In this document: positions 16,163 through 26,000 of the stretch, piece after piece
Numbering within the stretch: the first letter of the stretch is position 1
Layout: every line of letters starts with the position of its first letter
Assembly: GCF_014654895.1 (NCBI RefSeq)
Contig: NZ_BNBE01000004.1
Coordinates: forward strand, 248,001 to 312,000
Length of the DNA stretch: 64,000 bases
Reading direction: 5' to 3'
DNA from: Streptomyces filamentosus
Lineage (GTDB): Bacteria > Actinomycetota > Actinomycetes > Streptomycetales > Streptomycetaceae
The notes under the pieces: generated by a model
Told to the model about the DNA's origin: nothing
The model's database searches: none
Seen by the model: only the letters and a program-made list of their open reading frames with translations
Position numbers and translations under genes: made by a program

Positions 16163-18244
16163 GTGCGCTGGTTCCAGTCGTCCTGGCGTACGGAGCCGCC
16201 GGCGCCCCGGCGTCCCGGCCGCCGTACGTCCGCCCGGGCCTCGCTCGCCCTGCTGCTGCTCGCCGCCGGGGCCGTACCGGCGTCGACGTCCGCGTCGGCG
16301 CGACCGATCCCCGACGAGGGCCCGGTGACCCCGGCGAGCGTGTCGCAGGCGCTGGACCCCGGCGCGTCGATCGCCGTCGACAAGCAGGTCCTGACGCCGG
16401 TGGTGCCGCCGATGCCGGAGGTGGTGCTGCTGGTGGACGGGACGCGGAGCATGGAGCAGGTCATCGACAACGTACGGGGCGGGCTGCGGAGCATCATCGA
16501 GAAGGTGCGGTCCAGTCAGCCCGACGCCAGGTTCGCGGTGGCGACCTTCGGCGACCAACAGGTCGACCCCGGCGCCGGGTTCGACGTGACGGCCGGACTG
16601 ACGCAGGACTACGACCAGATAGAGACGGGCGTCGGGAAGCTCGGCATCGGGCGCGGCAACGGCAGCATGGGCCCCTCCGAGGACTGGATCAACGGCCTCT
16701 GGCAGATCGCAGACGGCGCGGGCGGCCGGACCGTCTTCCGGGAGAACTCCAGCCCGGTGGTCGTCCTCGTCAGCGACGCCTCCAGTCACAACCCGAGCAA
16801 CGGACACAGCATCGAGGACACGATCTTCGCCCTCCAGGACAAGAACGCCCGGGTCCTCGGCATCGACGTGGACACGAGCATCGGCGACGGCCTGGACGGC
16901 ACCGGATACGCGGGCAATCCGAGCCAGATCGAGAACCCGCGGACCACTCCCGGCCAGGCCACCCGCATCATCGAGGCCACCGGTGGCCGCAAGCTGAGCG
17001 GCATCGACCCCGACCGGGTGGCCGAGGCCATCGTGGAGGGCCTCGGCAATCTGCCCACCCGGGTCGGCCACCGCCCGGAGTCCTGCGACCCCGGGCTGAC
17101 CGTGACCCTCGACCCGCCCGTGCGGGACGTCGTCAGCGGCGAGACCGCCGCCTTCGCCGAGACGATCGCGGTCGCACCGGACGCGCCGCAGGGCGCGACG
17201 CTCACGTGCACCGTGGAGTTCCTGCTCGGCACCCGGTCCCCGGACGCCGCGACGATCACGGCGGCCGCCGCGGCCGATCCGGCGTACGTGCAGCAGATCT
17301 CGATCACCGTCAACGACGTGACCGCGCCCGTGGTGACCGTCGACGACCGCACCTCCCGCGCGACCGGCTCCGACGGCACCCGGATCGACTTCGCGGCGAC
17401 CGCCGTGGACGCCGAGGACGGCCCGCTGCCGGTGACCTGCGTTCCGGCCTCCGGCTCCGTCTTCCCCGTCGGCACCACCACCGTCACCTGCACGGCCACC
17501 GACGGGGCGGGCAACACCGCGACGGACACGGCCGCCTTCCGCGTCCTGCCGCTCATGCGGCCGCCCGGCGGCGGAACGCCGCCTCCGCCGCCCCCGCCCT
17601 CCCTCGCGGACGTCGCCGTCGCCGTCTCCCTCTCCCCCGAACGCGCCTACGCGGGACGGGCGGTGGTGGCCCGCTACACGCTCACCAACGCCGGCCCCGA
17701 CGCGGCGGAGCACGTCGCCGTCGACACGGCCTGGCCCGCCGGAGCGGGGCGCGCCCTCTCCCGTACCGACCGGTGCACGGCCGCCGCGCCCTGCTCGATC
17801 CCGCCCGGCGGCCGGGTGGTGGTCACCCAGACCGCCACCTACGCGGAGGCGGCGGCGGGCACGGTCCGGGCGACCGTGCGCGACCGCCTCCCCGACCCGG
17901 AGCCCGGCGACAACACGGCGACGGCGGCGCTGCGGGTGCTCCAGCCTCGCCTGGAGGTCACGCCGCGGGTCGTCAGGCCGGGCGAGCCGGTGACCGTGCG
18001 GGGCACGGACTTCCCGCCGGGCGAGCGGGTGCGGCTCGTGTGGTCCGCCGGTCTGACCGCCGACGCGCCCCCGCTGACGGCGGACCGCGACGGCCGCTTC
18101 GAGACGCAGGTGCTGGTGCTGCGCAAGGACCGGACGGGGCCGCGGCTCCTGCGCGCGGAGGCCGTCCGCCTCGAACGCCTGGAGCAGCCCGTGCTGGTCG
18201 TCCGACACTCCCTGCAACCGCCGGACTTCGCGGGTCGGGGGTGA
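16163..18244 (+). CDS. Secreted von Willebrand factor A / HYR / CARDB-like protein
   Basis: A 693-residue protein from a GTG start with AGGGGG upstream. A twin-Arg-like basic N-terminus and hydrophobic segment (ARASLALLLLAAGAVPASTS) give a signal peptide. Residues 70-310 form a VWA domain with a MIDAS-like VVLLVDGTRSMEQV and VVVLVSDASSHN. Residues 385-465 are HYR-like (PVTCVPASGSVFPVGTTTVT). Then come a Pro linker, a DUF11/CARDB-like Ig domain (ARYTLTNAGPDAAEHVAV) and a final beta domain. It sits just before the Pvc16 and ATPase genes with 10 bases between, so it belongs to the CIS operon; a surface or adhesion role is likely, but unproven. Confidence 0.8.
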   Translation: MRWFQSSWRTEPPAPRRPGRRTSARASLALLLLAAGAVPASTSASARPIPDEGPVTPASVSQALDPGASIAVDKQVLTPVVPPMPEVVLLVDGTRSMEQVIDNVRGGLRSIIEKVRSSQPDARFAVATFGDQQVDPGAGFDVTAGLTQDYDQIETGVGKLGIGRGNGSMGPSEDWINGLWQIADGAGGRTVFRENSSPVVVLVSDASSHNPSNGHSIEDTIFALQDKNARVLGIDVDTSIGDGLDGTGYAGNPSQIENPRTTPGQATRIIEATGGRKLSGIDPDRVAEAIVEGLGNLPTRVGHRPESCDPGLTVTLDPPVRDVVSGETAAFAETIAVAPDAPQGATLTCTVEFLLGTRSPDAATITAAAAADPAYVQQISITVNDVTAPVVTVDDRTSRATGSDGTRIDFAATAVDAEDGPLPVTCVPASGSVFPVGTTTVTCTATDGAGNTATDTAAFRVLPLMRPPGGGTPPPPPPPSLADVAVAVSLSPERAYAGRAVVARYTLTNAGPDAAEHVAVDTAWPAGAGRALSRTDRCTAAAPCSIPPGGRVVVTQTATYAEAAAGTVRATVRDRLPDPEPGDNTATAALRVLQPRLEVTPRVVRPGEPVTVRGTDFPPGERVRLVWSAGLTADAPPLTADRDGRFETQVLVLRKDRTGPRLLRAEAVRLERLEQPVLVVRHSLQPPDFAGRG

Positions 18245-18254
18245 CGGGGCTCCG

Positions 18255-18839
18255 ATGATCCACGAGGTCGACGACGTGCTGCGCTCCCTCATCCGGGCCG
18301 AGGTCCTGGAGGGCGGGCAGGTGGCGGTGGTCTTCGACGCGCCCACGCGCGAGTGGGCGGCGAAGGTCAACGCACCCATGGTGAACCTGTACTTGTACGA
18401 CATCCGCGAGGACATGCGGCGGCGCGAACGCGGCCTGCACAACGAGTACGACGAGCGCGGCGTGGTCGTCGCCCGCCGCCGCCCGCCGCGCTACTTCAAG
18501 CTGTCGTACCTGATCACCGCCTGGACCAAGCGCCCCGAGGACGAACACCGTCTGCTCTCCTCCCTGTTGGCGTGCCTGCTGCGGTACGAGGCGTTGCCGC
18601 CGGCGCGGCTCACCGGCACGCTCGCGGAGATCGGCGCGGCCGTCCCCCTGTCGATCGCGCTGCCGCCGCCGGAGGACCGCTCGTTCGCGGACGTGTGGAG
18701 CGCGCTGGGCGGCGAACTGAAGCCGTCGCTGGACCTGGTGGTGAGCGTCCCGGTGACGGCGTCGCCGCGCTACCCGGCGGGCCCGCCGGTCGGCGACGAG
18801 GGCCTGGAGGTCCGCTTCGGCGACGGGCCCACCCGATGA
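18255..18839 (+). CDS. Pvc16/DUF4255-like tail terminator (cap) protein
   Basis: A 194-residue protein. The N-terminus MIHEVDDVLRSLIRAEVLEG followed by VNLYLYDIREDMRRRE and FKLSYLITAWTKRPEDEHRL is the DUF4255 signature seen in Pvc16/Afp16 proteins, which cap the inner tube and sheath at the distal end. The length matches the family. Its stop overlaps the ATG of the AAA+ ATPase gene (ATGA), as is usual for these two genes in eCIS loci. Confidence 0.88.
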   Translation: MIHEVDDVLRSLIRAEVLEGGQVAVVFDAPTREWAAKVNAPMVNLYLYDIREDMRRRERGLHNEYDERGVVVARRRPPRYFKLSYLITAWTKRPEDEHRLLSSLLACLLRYEALPPARLTGTLAEIGAAVPLSIALPPPEDRSFADVWSALGGELKPSLDLVVSVPVTASPRYPAGPPVGDEGLEVRFGDGPTR

Positions 18840-20830
18840 CGGCCGAACTGCTTTCCCGCGCGCGGGAGATGGAGCTGCGGATCCGCCGGGCCGTGGAGGC
18901 CCGGCGGGAGGTGGACCCGAACCCGGACGACGCGTTCCGGGGGCTGTACCTGACGGAGGAGACGGTGGAGCGCCTGCTGGAGGCCCCGCGCGCCTTCCCG
19001 CCGCCGGAACCGTCGGCGCCGGTGTCCTCCGCGTCCCGGCTGGGGAGGCTGGCGGGGGACTTCGGCCTGTCCGCCCTGGACGTGGACATCCTGCTGATCG
19101 CGCTGCTGCCGGACCTGGACGACCGCTTCGAGGCGTTCTACGGCTACCTCAACGACGACGTGACCCGGCGCAGGCCCTCGGCCGGCCTGGCCCTCGGCCT
19201 GTGCGGCATGCCGCACGCGGACCGCGAGGCGCGGGCGCGCCTCGGCGAACAGGCCCCCCTGCGGGCCGGCGGCCTCCTCCTCGTCGAGGACCGCGACCGC
19301 CCCTTCCTGGGCCGCGCGCTGCGCGTCCCCGACCGGGTGACGGCGTACCTCCTGGGCGACGACACCCCGGACCCGCGCCTCGCCGACGTACGCGCCCCCC
19401 GGGAGGCGATCCGGGGCGCGGGAGACCCGGCCCCCCTGGCCCGCTTCCTGTCGGGCCCCGCCGCCCTGGTGTACCTCCAGGAGGACCAGGGCGGTGCCGG
19501 TACGGCCCTGGCCGCGTCGTCCCTGGAAGCGGCGGGCCGCGCCGTCCTCGCCGTCGACCTGGCCCGCCTCGCCGAGGACCCGGCTCCCGCCGAGGCCGTC
19601 CGCTGCCTCCTCCGCGAAGCCCGCCTGACCAGCGCCGGCCTGGTCTGCGCCCCCCTGGACGCCGTGGCCCGCGAGCGCCCCGGCCTCCTCCGCGCGGTGA
19701 CGGACCTGCCGCTCCCGGTCCTCCTGGTGGGCCGCCTGCCCTGGGACGCGTCCTGGTCGACGGCCCCGCCCCTGCTGGTCCGCGCGCCGAGGGTGACCCC
19801 GGAGACGAGAGCGGCCCTGTGGCGCGAGAGCGCGGGCGAGGACGTCCCTCTCCCCCTGGAGGACCTCCTCTCCCCCTTCCTCCTCACTCCGGAGCAGATC
19901 GTCCGCTCGGCGAAGGCCGCGATCCAGAAGGCCCGCCTGGACGCGAAGCCCGTCGACGCCGACCACGTACGCCAGGGCGCCCGCGCCCAGAACGCCGCCG
20001 GCCTCGACCGCCTCGCCCGCCGCATCGAACCCACCGTCGGCTGGCACGACCTCGTCCTCCCCCCGGACACCGAGACCCAGCTCCGCGAACTCACCTCCCG
20101 GGCCCGCCACCGCGACCACGTCCTCGGCACCTGGTCCATGCGCCCAGGCGGCGGCCGAGGCCGAGGCGTGGCCGCCCTCTTCGCCGGCGACTCGGGCACG
20201 GGCAAGACGATGTCGGCGGAGGTCATCGCGGCGGACCTGGGCCTCGACCTCTACACGGTCGACCTGGCGACGGTCATAGACAAATACGTGGGCGAGACGG
20301 AAAAGAACCTCGAACGCATCTTCACCGAAGCGGCAGGCGTCAACGGCGTCCTCCTCTTCGACGAGGCGGACGCCGTCTTCGGCAAACGCTCGGACGTGAA
20401 GGACGCCCACGACCGCTACGCCAACGTGGAGTCCGCGTACCTCCTCCAGCGCATGGAGTCCTTCGACGGCCTCGCCATCCTGGCGACGAACCTGAGGGCC
20501 AACCTGGACGACGCCTTCACCCGCCGTCTGGACCTCGTCATCGACTTCCCCGTCCCCGACGCCCCCCAACGCCTCCTCCTCTGGGACCGCACTCTGGGCC
20601 CCCAACTCCCCCGCGCCACCGACCTCGACCTCCCCTTCTGCGCGGAAGCCTTCGAACTGTCAGGCGGAAACATCCGCTCGATCGCGGTGACGGCGGCGTA
20701 CCTGGCGGCGGAGGCGGGCGGGCCCCTGACGATGCGGATGCTGATCCACGCGATCCAGCGGGAGTACCAGAAACTGGGCCGATTGACCCTGCCCTCAGAG
20801 TTTGGAAGTTATTCCGTCTTCCTAAATTAA
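18836..20830 (+). CDS. AAA+ ATPase of the contractile injection system (Pvc15-like)
   Basis: A 664-residue protein beginning MTAELLSRAREMELRIRRAV. The N-terminal half is a winged-helix/adaptor region (LGRLAGDFGLSALDVDILLI). The AAA+ core starts near residue 400 with Walker A GDSGTGKT (about 451-458), Walker B VLLFDEADAVFGKR (about 504-517) and the arginine finger segment NLDDAFTRRLD. In Pvc/Afp systems this ATPase is required for assembly or loading. The last six residues (YSVFLN) and the TAA stop coincide with the left end of the ISAzo13-like element: the TAA is the first three bases of the element, so the natural C-terminus has probably been altered. Confidence 0.9.
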   Translation: MTAELLSRAREMELRIRRAVEARREVDPNPDDAFRGLYLTEETVERLLEAPRAFPPPEPSAPVSSASRLGRLAGDFGLSALDVDILLIALLPDLDDRFEAFYGYLNDDVTRRRPSAGLALGLCGMPHADREARARLGEQAPLRAGGLLLVEDRDRPFLGRALRVPDRVTAYLLGDDTPDPRLADVRAPREAIRGAGDPAPLARFLSGPAALVYLQEDQGGAGTALAASSLEAAGRAVLAVDLARLAEDPAPAEAVRCLLREARLTSAGLVCAPLDAVARERPGLLRAVTDLPLPVLLVGRLPWDASWSTAPPLLVRAPRVTPETRAALWRESAGEDVPLPLEDLLSPFLLTPEQIVRSAKAAIQKARLDAKPVDADHVRQGARAQNAAGLDRLARRIEPTVGWHDLVLPPDTETQLRELTSRARHRDHVLGTWSMRPGGGRGRGVAALFAGDSGTGKTMSAEVIAADLGLDLYTVDLATVIDKYVGETEKNLERIFTEAAGVNGVLLFDEADAVFGKRSDVKDAHDRYANVESAYLLQRMESFDGLAILATNLRANLDDAFTRRLDLVIDFPVPDAPQRLLLWDRTLGPQLPRATDLDLPFCAEAFELSGGNIRSIAVTAAYLAAEAGGPLTMRMLIHAIQREYQKLGRLTLPSEFGSYSVFLN

Positions 20831-22551
20831 GGGCCTACCGATCATCAAGGTGTTGCTTTCAGGGCTGGGGCTCGTTGGTGTCGTATGCGCATCCCGGACG
20901 AGATTCGTGATCAACTTGCCGTGAAGTTCGCGGTGTTGTTCCCACACCTGGACGAACGACAGCGGCGGCTGCTGATGGCCGCGGAGGCCCGAGGGCTGGG
21001 CCATGGCGGCATTCGAGCCGTGGCCCGGGCGGCCGGGGCGAGCGGGACAACGGTTCGCAAGGGCATGTCCGACCTGGAGGCGGGCCAGTTCCTGACCGGG
21101 CGGGTGCGGCAGCCCGGCGGTGGACGCAAACGCGTCACGGAGCTCGACCCTGGACTGCGGGGTGCCCTGCTGAGCCTGGTCGAGCCGGACGAACGTGGTG
21201 ATCCGATGTCGCCGTTGCGGTGGACGACGAAGTCGACCCGCACGCCGGCGGCCGAGCTGACCCGTCAGGGTCACCGGGTCGGTGCGGACACCGTCGCCGG
21301 TCTGCTGCGGCAGGAGGGGTTCCGGCTGCAGGCCAACGCCAAGACACTCGAGGGCAGCCAGCATGCCAACCGGGATGCCCAGTTCCGCTACATCAACGAG
21401 CAGGCACGTGATCACAGGGATGCCGGCCAGCCGGTGATCAGCGTGGACACCAAGAAGAAAAAGCTGGTCGGCGACTTCCACAACCATGGCCGTTCCTGGC
21501 GGCCCACAGGCGATCCGGTGCCGGTCCGCGTCCATGACTTCGCCGTTCCACAGCTGGGCAAGGCCATCCCTTACGGCATCTACGACCTGGCGGCCAACAC
21601 CGGCTGGGTCAATGTCGGCACCGACCACGACACCGCCGCGTTCGCGGTGGAGTCGATCCGCCGCTGGTAGCACGACCAGGGCCGGACCGACTACCCGCAC
21701 ACTTCCCGACTACTGATCACCGCCGATGCGGGCGGGCCCAACGGCTACCGCACCCGGGCCTGGAAACTCCACCTCGCCCGTCTGGCCGCGGAAACCGGGC
21801 TGGTCATCACGGTCTGCCACCTGCCGCCGGGCACGTCGAAGTGGAACAAGATCGAGCACCGGCTCTTCTCCCACATCACCTGTCCACAACCTCCCGGGAC
21901 AGAACAACTAGCGCGGCCGCCCGCTGACCAGCCACGAAGTCATCCTCGAGTCGATCGCCGCGACCACCACCCGCACCGGACTGCGGGTGAAGGCCGAACT
22001 GGACATCAACACCTACCCATCGGCGTCGGTGTCGGCGACGCGGAGATGGCGGCCCTGCCTCTGACCCGGCACACCTTCCACGGCGAATGGAATTACACCC
22101 TGCACCCCCAGCCGAGCCCGGCCGCCCCGGCAGCCCGCAACGGCCGGCCACCGACACCACCGTGGAGCCCAGCCATCCTGTCCGACCCCGAACTGACCGG
22201 CCTGACTCCACACCAGTTGCAGCACCTCATCCACACCCTGACGCCGGCAGGAGACACCCGGCGCGGACGCCCGCCCCGCCCCACCTTCGCCGACCAGGTC
22301 CTGGCCACCGTGCTCCACCTGCGCGTCAACCTGGCCACGGAACCTCTTGCCGTTCTGTTCAACAGCAGCCGTACTGCCATGCACCGCACCCTGCTGAAGA
22401 CCAGGAAACTGCTTGAAGCACAGGGCGTCACCATCTCGCCGGCCATCACCCCACCGACCGCCCTGACAGCCCTCCGAGCCCGAGTGGCCGCCCAAAGCAG
22501 CAGCCCCAACACCAAGATCAAAGCGGCAGGTTAATGATCGGCAGACCCTTA
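20828..22551 (+). mobile_element. ISAzo13-family insertion sequence
   Basis: The left end TAAGGGCCTACCGATCATCA and the reverse complement of the right end TAAGGGTCTGCCGATCATTA agree at 17 of 20 positions, defining about 1.72 kb. The inside is one transposase gene. A target duplication is not evident: the flanks are AAT on the left and GGA on the right. The element lies exactly between the AAA+ ATPase gene and the low-GC immunity/toxin pair. The transposase frame carries a nonsense codon and a shifted segment, so the copy is probably inactive. Confidence 0.8.
20885..22534 (+). pseudogene. ISAzo13-family transposase, interrupted
   Basis: The frame opens MRIPDEIRDQLAVKFAVLFP with an N-terminal helix-turn-helix (GIRAVARAAGASGTTVRKGM), then the first catalytic Asp in VISVDTKKKKLVGDF, the second in LLITADAGGPNGYR and the Glu in PPGTSKWNKIEHRLFS. 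A TAG at 21668-21670 follows SIRRW. Near 21880 about 22 extra bases shift the frame, so RGRPLTSHEVILESIAATTT is read in another frame until about 22020, where one base is missing and the frame is restored (MAALPLTRHTFHGEWNYTLH). After that comes a 130-residue extension with a second helix-turn-helix-like segment (EPLAVLFNSSRTAMHRTLLK). Confidence 0.82.
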
Positions 22552-22568
22552 GGAAAATTCCCTAAAGG

Positions 22569-23090
22569 TCACACGAAGAGATAGCTTTTGATGTATTCAT
22601 TTAGCACTGCTGGAACTTCCTTCAAGTCACTTCGAGTAACGTGGCAATAACCCTTCCCACCCATCACTGGAGCACCCACAGCACCCATTTTCTCCGCAAC
22701 ACTCCTCAGACCTACAAAAGACCTCTCGCTCAACACGGAACCCTCTGACCACCACGACTGGAACCCATCACCCGTCACAGCGCCAAGAAGCTTCAGGCCC
22801 GCCATGCGAAGATAGCTATTCGGATCAGACTCCAGCAGAATACATCGTTCTCGCACTCCTACGGAAAATTCGGATACAGCCTCCATATGTCGATGGAGGA
22901 GTATATCGAAAGAACTAGGGAGAAAATCCCTTGGCTCATCAGTCACTTCAATTTCATATTCCCCCAAAGAGCCCAACTCTCGGGTAAACCGATCATACCG
23001 GAAGAGCCTCCACCCATCCACCTCGAGCACCCCATCAGAACTATTCCTGACCACCATTCCCGAACGCACCACAAGGATCTTTACACTCAC
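22569..23090 (-). CDS. Putative immunity protein for the CIS-linked toxin
   Basis: A 173-residue protein starting at a GTG that overlaps the TGA of the toxin gene (GTGA), so the pair should be translationally coupled. Its GC content is far below that of the neighbouring genes and matches the 3' third of the toxin gene. Segments include GVLEVDGWRLFRYDRFTREL, YEIEVTDEPRDFLPSSFDIL and VGAPVMGGKGYCHVTRSDLK. It has no signal peptide and no transmembrane helix, so a cytoplasmic role is likely. I do not recognise a family. The immunity role is inferred from order, overlap, size and shared base composition. Confidence 0.6.
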   Translation of the reverse strand: MSVKILVVRSGMVVRNSSDGVLEVDGWRLFRYDRFTRELGSLGEYEIEVTDEPRDFLPSSFDILLHRHMEAVSEFSVGVRERCILLESDPNSYLRMAGLKLLGAVTGDGFQSWWSEGSVLSERSFVGLRSVAEKMGAVGAPVMGGKGYCHVTRSDLKEVPAVLNEYIKSYLFV

Positions 23091-26000
23091 CTGAAAGGCT
23101 CCAGATCGCATTCGATATCAAACATCACCAGGACTCTCGAATCGAGACCAATACCGTATTCCTGCTGAAGCCACCGTTCAGCGCCGTCTCGACCTCTTTC
23201 CGAGATCTTCTTCACTACCACTTCCAGGGAAAGATCTTCAAGCGCCTCCTGAAATCCACCTACGACTTTCTGACTTCCAGGAACAGGACGATGATGCGAC
23301 TGCTGAATTGCAGTCAAAGCATAGCTCCAACTTTTGGTCTTAGTGATCTCCAGGTCTGCCCTACCAGCATAATCCAAGGAGGTCAATTTCGCCAGCTCCA
23401 ATATAGCTTCTTCGTTCGCAATATTATGCCATTTCTGCTTCTTGATCTCTCCGGGTTCGACGGAAAGAAGTTTTTTAAGGCGGAGAGTGGCATAGGTGAC
23501 CAACGGGGTACCTTTGCCGTTAGGGAATGACGGCTTACTGGGGACCCATGCCGGAAGCTTGTCAAGGAATGCCGCGATCAATCCGAAAGTTTTATTAGAA
23601 GGGTCCCACTCCCGGGTAATGCGCCCTTGCGATCCATCGGGCCCTGTAATGATGCACTGAATCCTCTTACGGCCGGTGGATGCATCTTCTCCAACAACTT
23701 CATCATAGAAAGCCCAGCCCGCCGGAGGGTTCTCCGGATCAATGTTCCTGAAGAGATGAGGGATAGGCTCCTTCACCCTCGCTTTCTCCTTGGGTATCAC
23801 TTCATTGGAGTCGTCCTTACTATCCTCTTTTGGATTAATCTCGGCTCGAACGTGGTACTGATCTTGGTTAGAGACGATCGAAAGTTCAGAGAGATTGAAC
23901 TTTTTCTTGATCGATGGCAAGGCGCGGACTACCGTCGTCCGATCGCTCTCCGGTTGGTCCATAATGAGCTCAACGGAGCGAATCGCGCCCTTTACCGCGA
24001 GCTGCTTATCCCTTAGCGTCCGCCGATCTTCACCATTGCCACCACTTCTATTTTTCCCTTGAGTTTTCTCCCAGAATTTCTTCCCCATTCGAGCAATGGA
24101 TTCGACGAGCTTGTCGATGGCTCGGTTGACGGGTTTCGAGGCCGCCTGGAAGACCGATTTGACCTTGTTGGCCAGGCTGCCAATGCCCAGCAGTGACGCC
24201 AGGAAGCCGATCAGGAGGGGAATGCTGGCGGCCAGGGCCGTTTCGACCGTCTTGGGGACGCCGGCGGCGCCGCCGTTGGCGATCTGGATGACCGCATCGA
24301 GGACGGCGTTGACGAAGTCGGCTATCTGGGTGCCCTGGTTCACGACGAAGGTGACGATGTCGATGATGCCCTTGACGGCGCGGACGAAGGCGGAGGCGGG
24401 GTTGAGGAGGGAGATGATCCAGGTGATGCCGGCGACGATCACCGTGGGGATCAGGTATTCCGTGAGTTTGGAGAGGATGGTGGACTTCAGGTCGCCGGTT
24501 TCGGCCTTGATCTCCTCGTAGGCGCCGGCCGGGCCTTCGGTGGCGAGTTTCTTCGCGACCGGGACGCTCGACTCGACGGCGGTCATGGCTTCGTCGGGGA
24601 CGCCCTTGCGGGTGATGCGGGAGCGGATGTTGTCCCAGGTCAGGCCGAGGAGGGAGGTGATGAGCTGGATGATGCCGCGGAGGTCGAAGCGGGCGGGGAG
24701 TTCCAGGCCCGCTTTCGTCGCCGTGCCGAGGAGCCAGGAGACCAGGCCCGTCTTCAGGTGGCTGCCTATGTTCGTGACGAAGAGGTCGAGGCCGGCGCCC
24801 ACGGCCTTGACCAGGTTTCGCAGGAAGCCGATCGGGTCCTTGATGATCTTCATGACGGCCGAGGCGGCTTTCGCCAGGATGCCCAGGAGGAGGTTCTTCA
24901 GTTCGTTGATGGTCTTGACGACGCCGACGATGGCGTCCTTCGCCTTGTCGATGAGGCCCTTGTTGGCTTCCTGGAGCTTCTTGATCTCCTCGTCGACGGC
25001 GTCGAGGGCGGCTGTGTACTTGGTCGCGAGGTCCTGGACCAGTTGTTCCGACTTCTCGTCGACGGTCGTTTCCAGGTCCTCGAACTTGCCGGCGAAGTCC
25101 TGCCGGGCCTCCTCGCCGAAGGCCTTGAGGTCGGCGGGGAGTCTGTCGACCTCCGCCTTCAGGTCGTTCCGGCCCTGGGCGATGCGTGCCTTGGCGCGGC
25201 CCAGTTCGACACCGATCAGGTCGGCCACGGTGGAGATGACCGTGCGCATGCGGGCCACGTACAGCTTGCGGGACTCCTGGTAGAGGTCGTTGGCCTCCTG
25301 GGGCAGGCCGGCGAACTTGTCCTTCAGCCAGCGGCCCTTGCCGAGGAAGCCCCCGTAGCGCTTGTCCTTGTACTTCTTCATGCGGGCCTTGTGGTCGGCC
25401 GTGAAGGCGTCCCGTGCGGCCTTCTCGCCCGTGGTGAAGGCGGTGTCGACCTTCTGGTCCAGGCCGGTCAGGGTCGACTCGACGTCCTTCTTCGTCGCGT
25501 CGAAGACCTTCTGGAGCTTCGCGGTGACCTCGGCCCGCTTCTGTTCGTCCTTCGACTTCGTCTCGCCCTTGCCGCCGTCGACCGCCTTGCCCGCCTCCGT
25601 GCGCGTGGCCGCCAGGGTGTTCATCGCCTGTGCGCCGGCCGCGGCCGCGCCCGCCTTCGCGGTCGCCAGCTGCTGGTCCTCCGCGGTGTGCGCCTTGCCG
25701 GGGGCCTTCGCCGAGTCCGTCTCCGCGGTCTTCTTGGCCTTCAAGGCGTCGTCGAACTCCGGTTCGTTGCCCTTGGCGAGCTGTTCCTCGGTGACCTCGG
25801 CGTCGGCCATCGCCTTGTCGTTCTCCGCCGGGCCCTGGGAGAAGTCCGTCACCGCCGGCGGCTGCTTCTCCGGGATCGCGTCGGACGCGGACGGGGCGCC
25901 GGGGTTGCCGGGCGGGCGGTCCGGTACGAGGGGGGTGACGGGCTTGTCCTTGGCCGCCGACGTGTCGGGGGGTGCCTTCGTCGCGGTCTCGATGTCCTCG

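Noticed and set aside
16025..18442. A minus-strand open frame of 805 codons opposite the VWA gene
   Set aside because: The plus-strand frame has a signal peptide, VWA and Ig-like domains; the minus frame is Arg/Gly/Val-rich without structure.
21879..21906. A second mobile element inside the ISAzo13-like copy
   Set aside because: Only about 22 extra bases with a 6-bp inverted pair (CTGTCC/GGACAG) are seen; too short for an element, and more likely a local rearrangement.
20828..22551. Target-site duplication of the ISAzo13-like element
   Set aside because: The flanking triplets (AAT and GGA) do not match, and the similar CCTAAA strings nearby are not adjacent to both ends.
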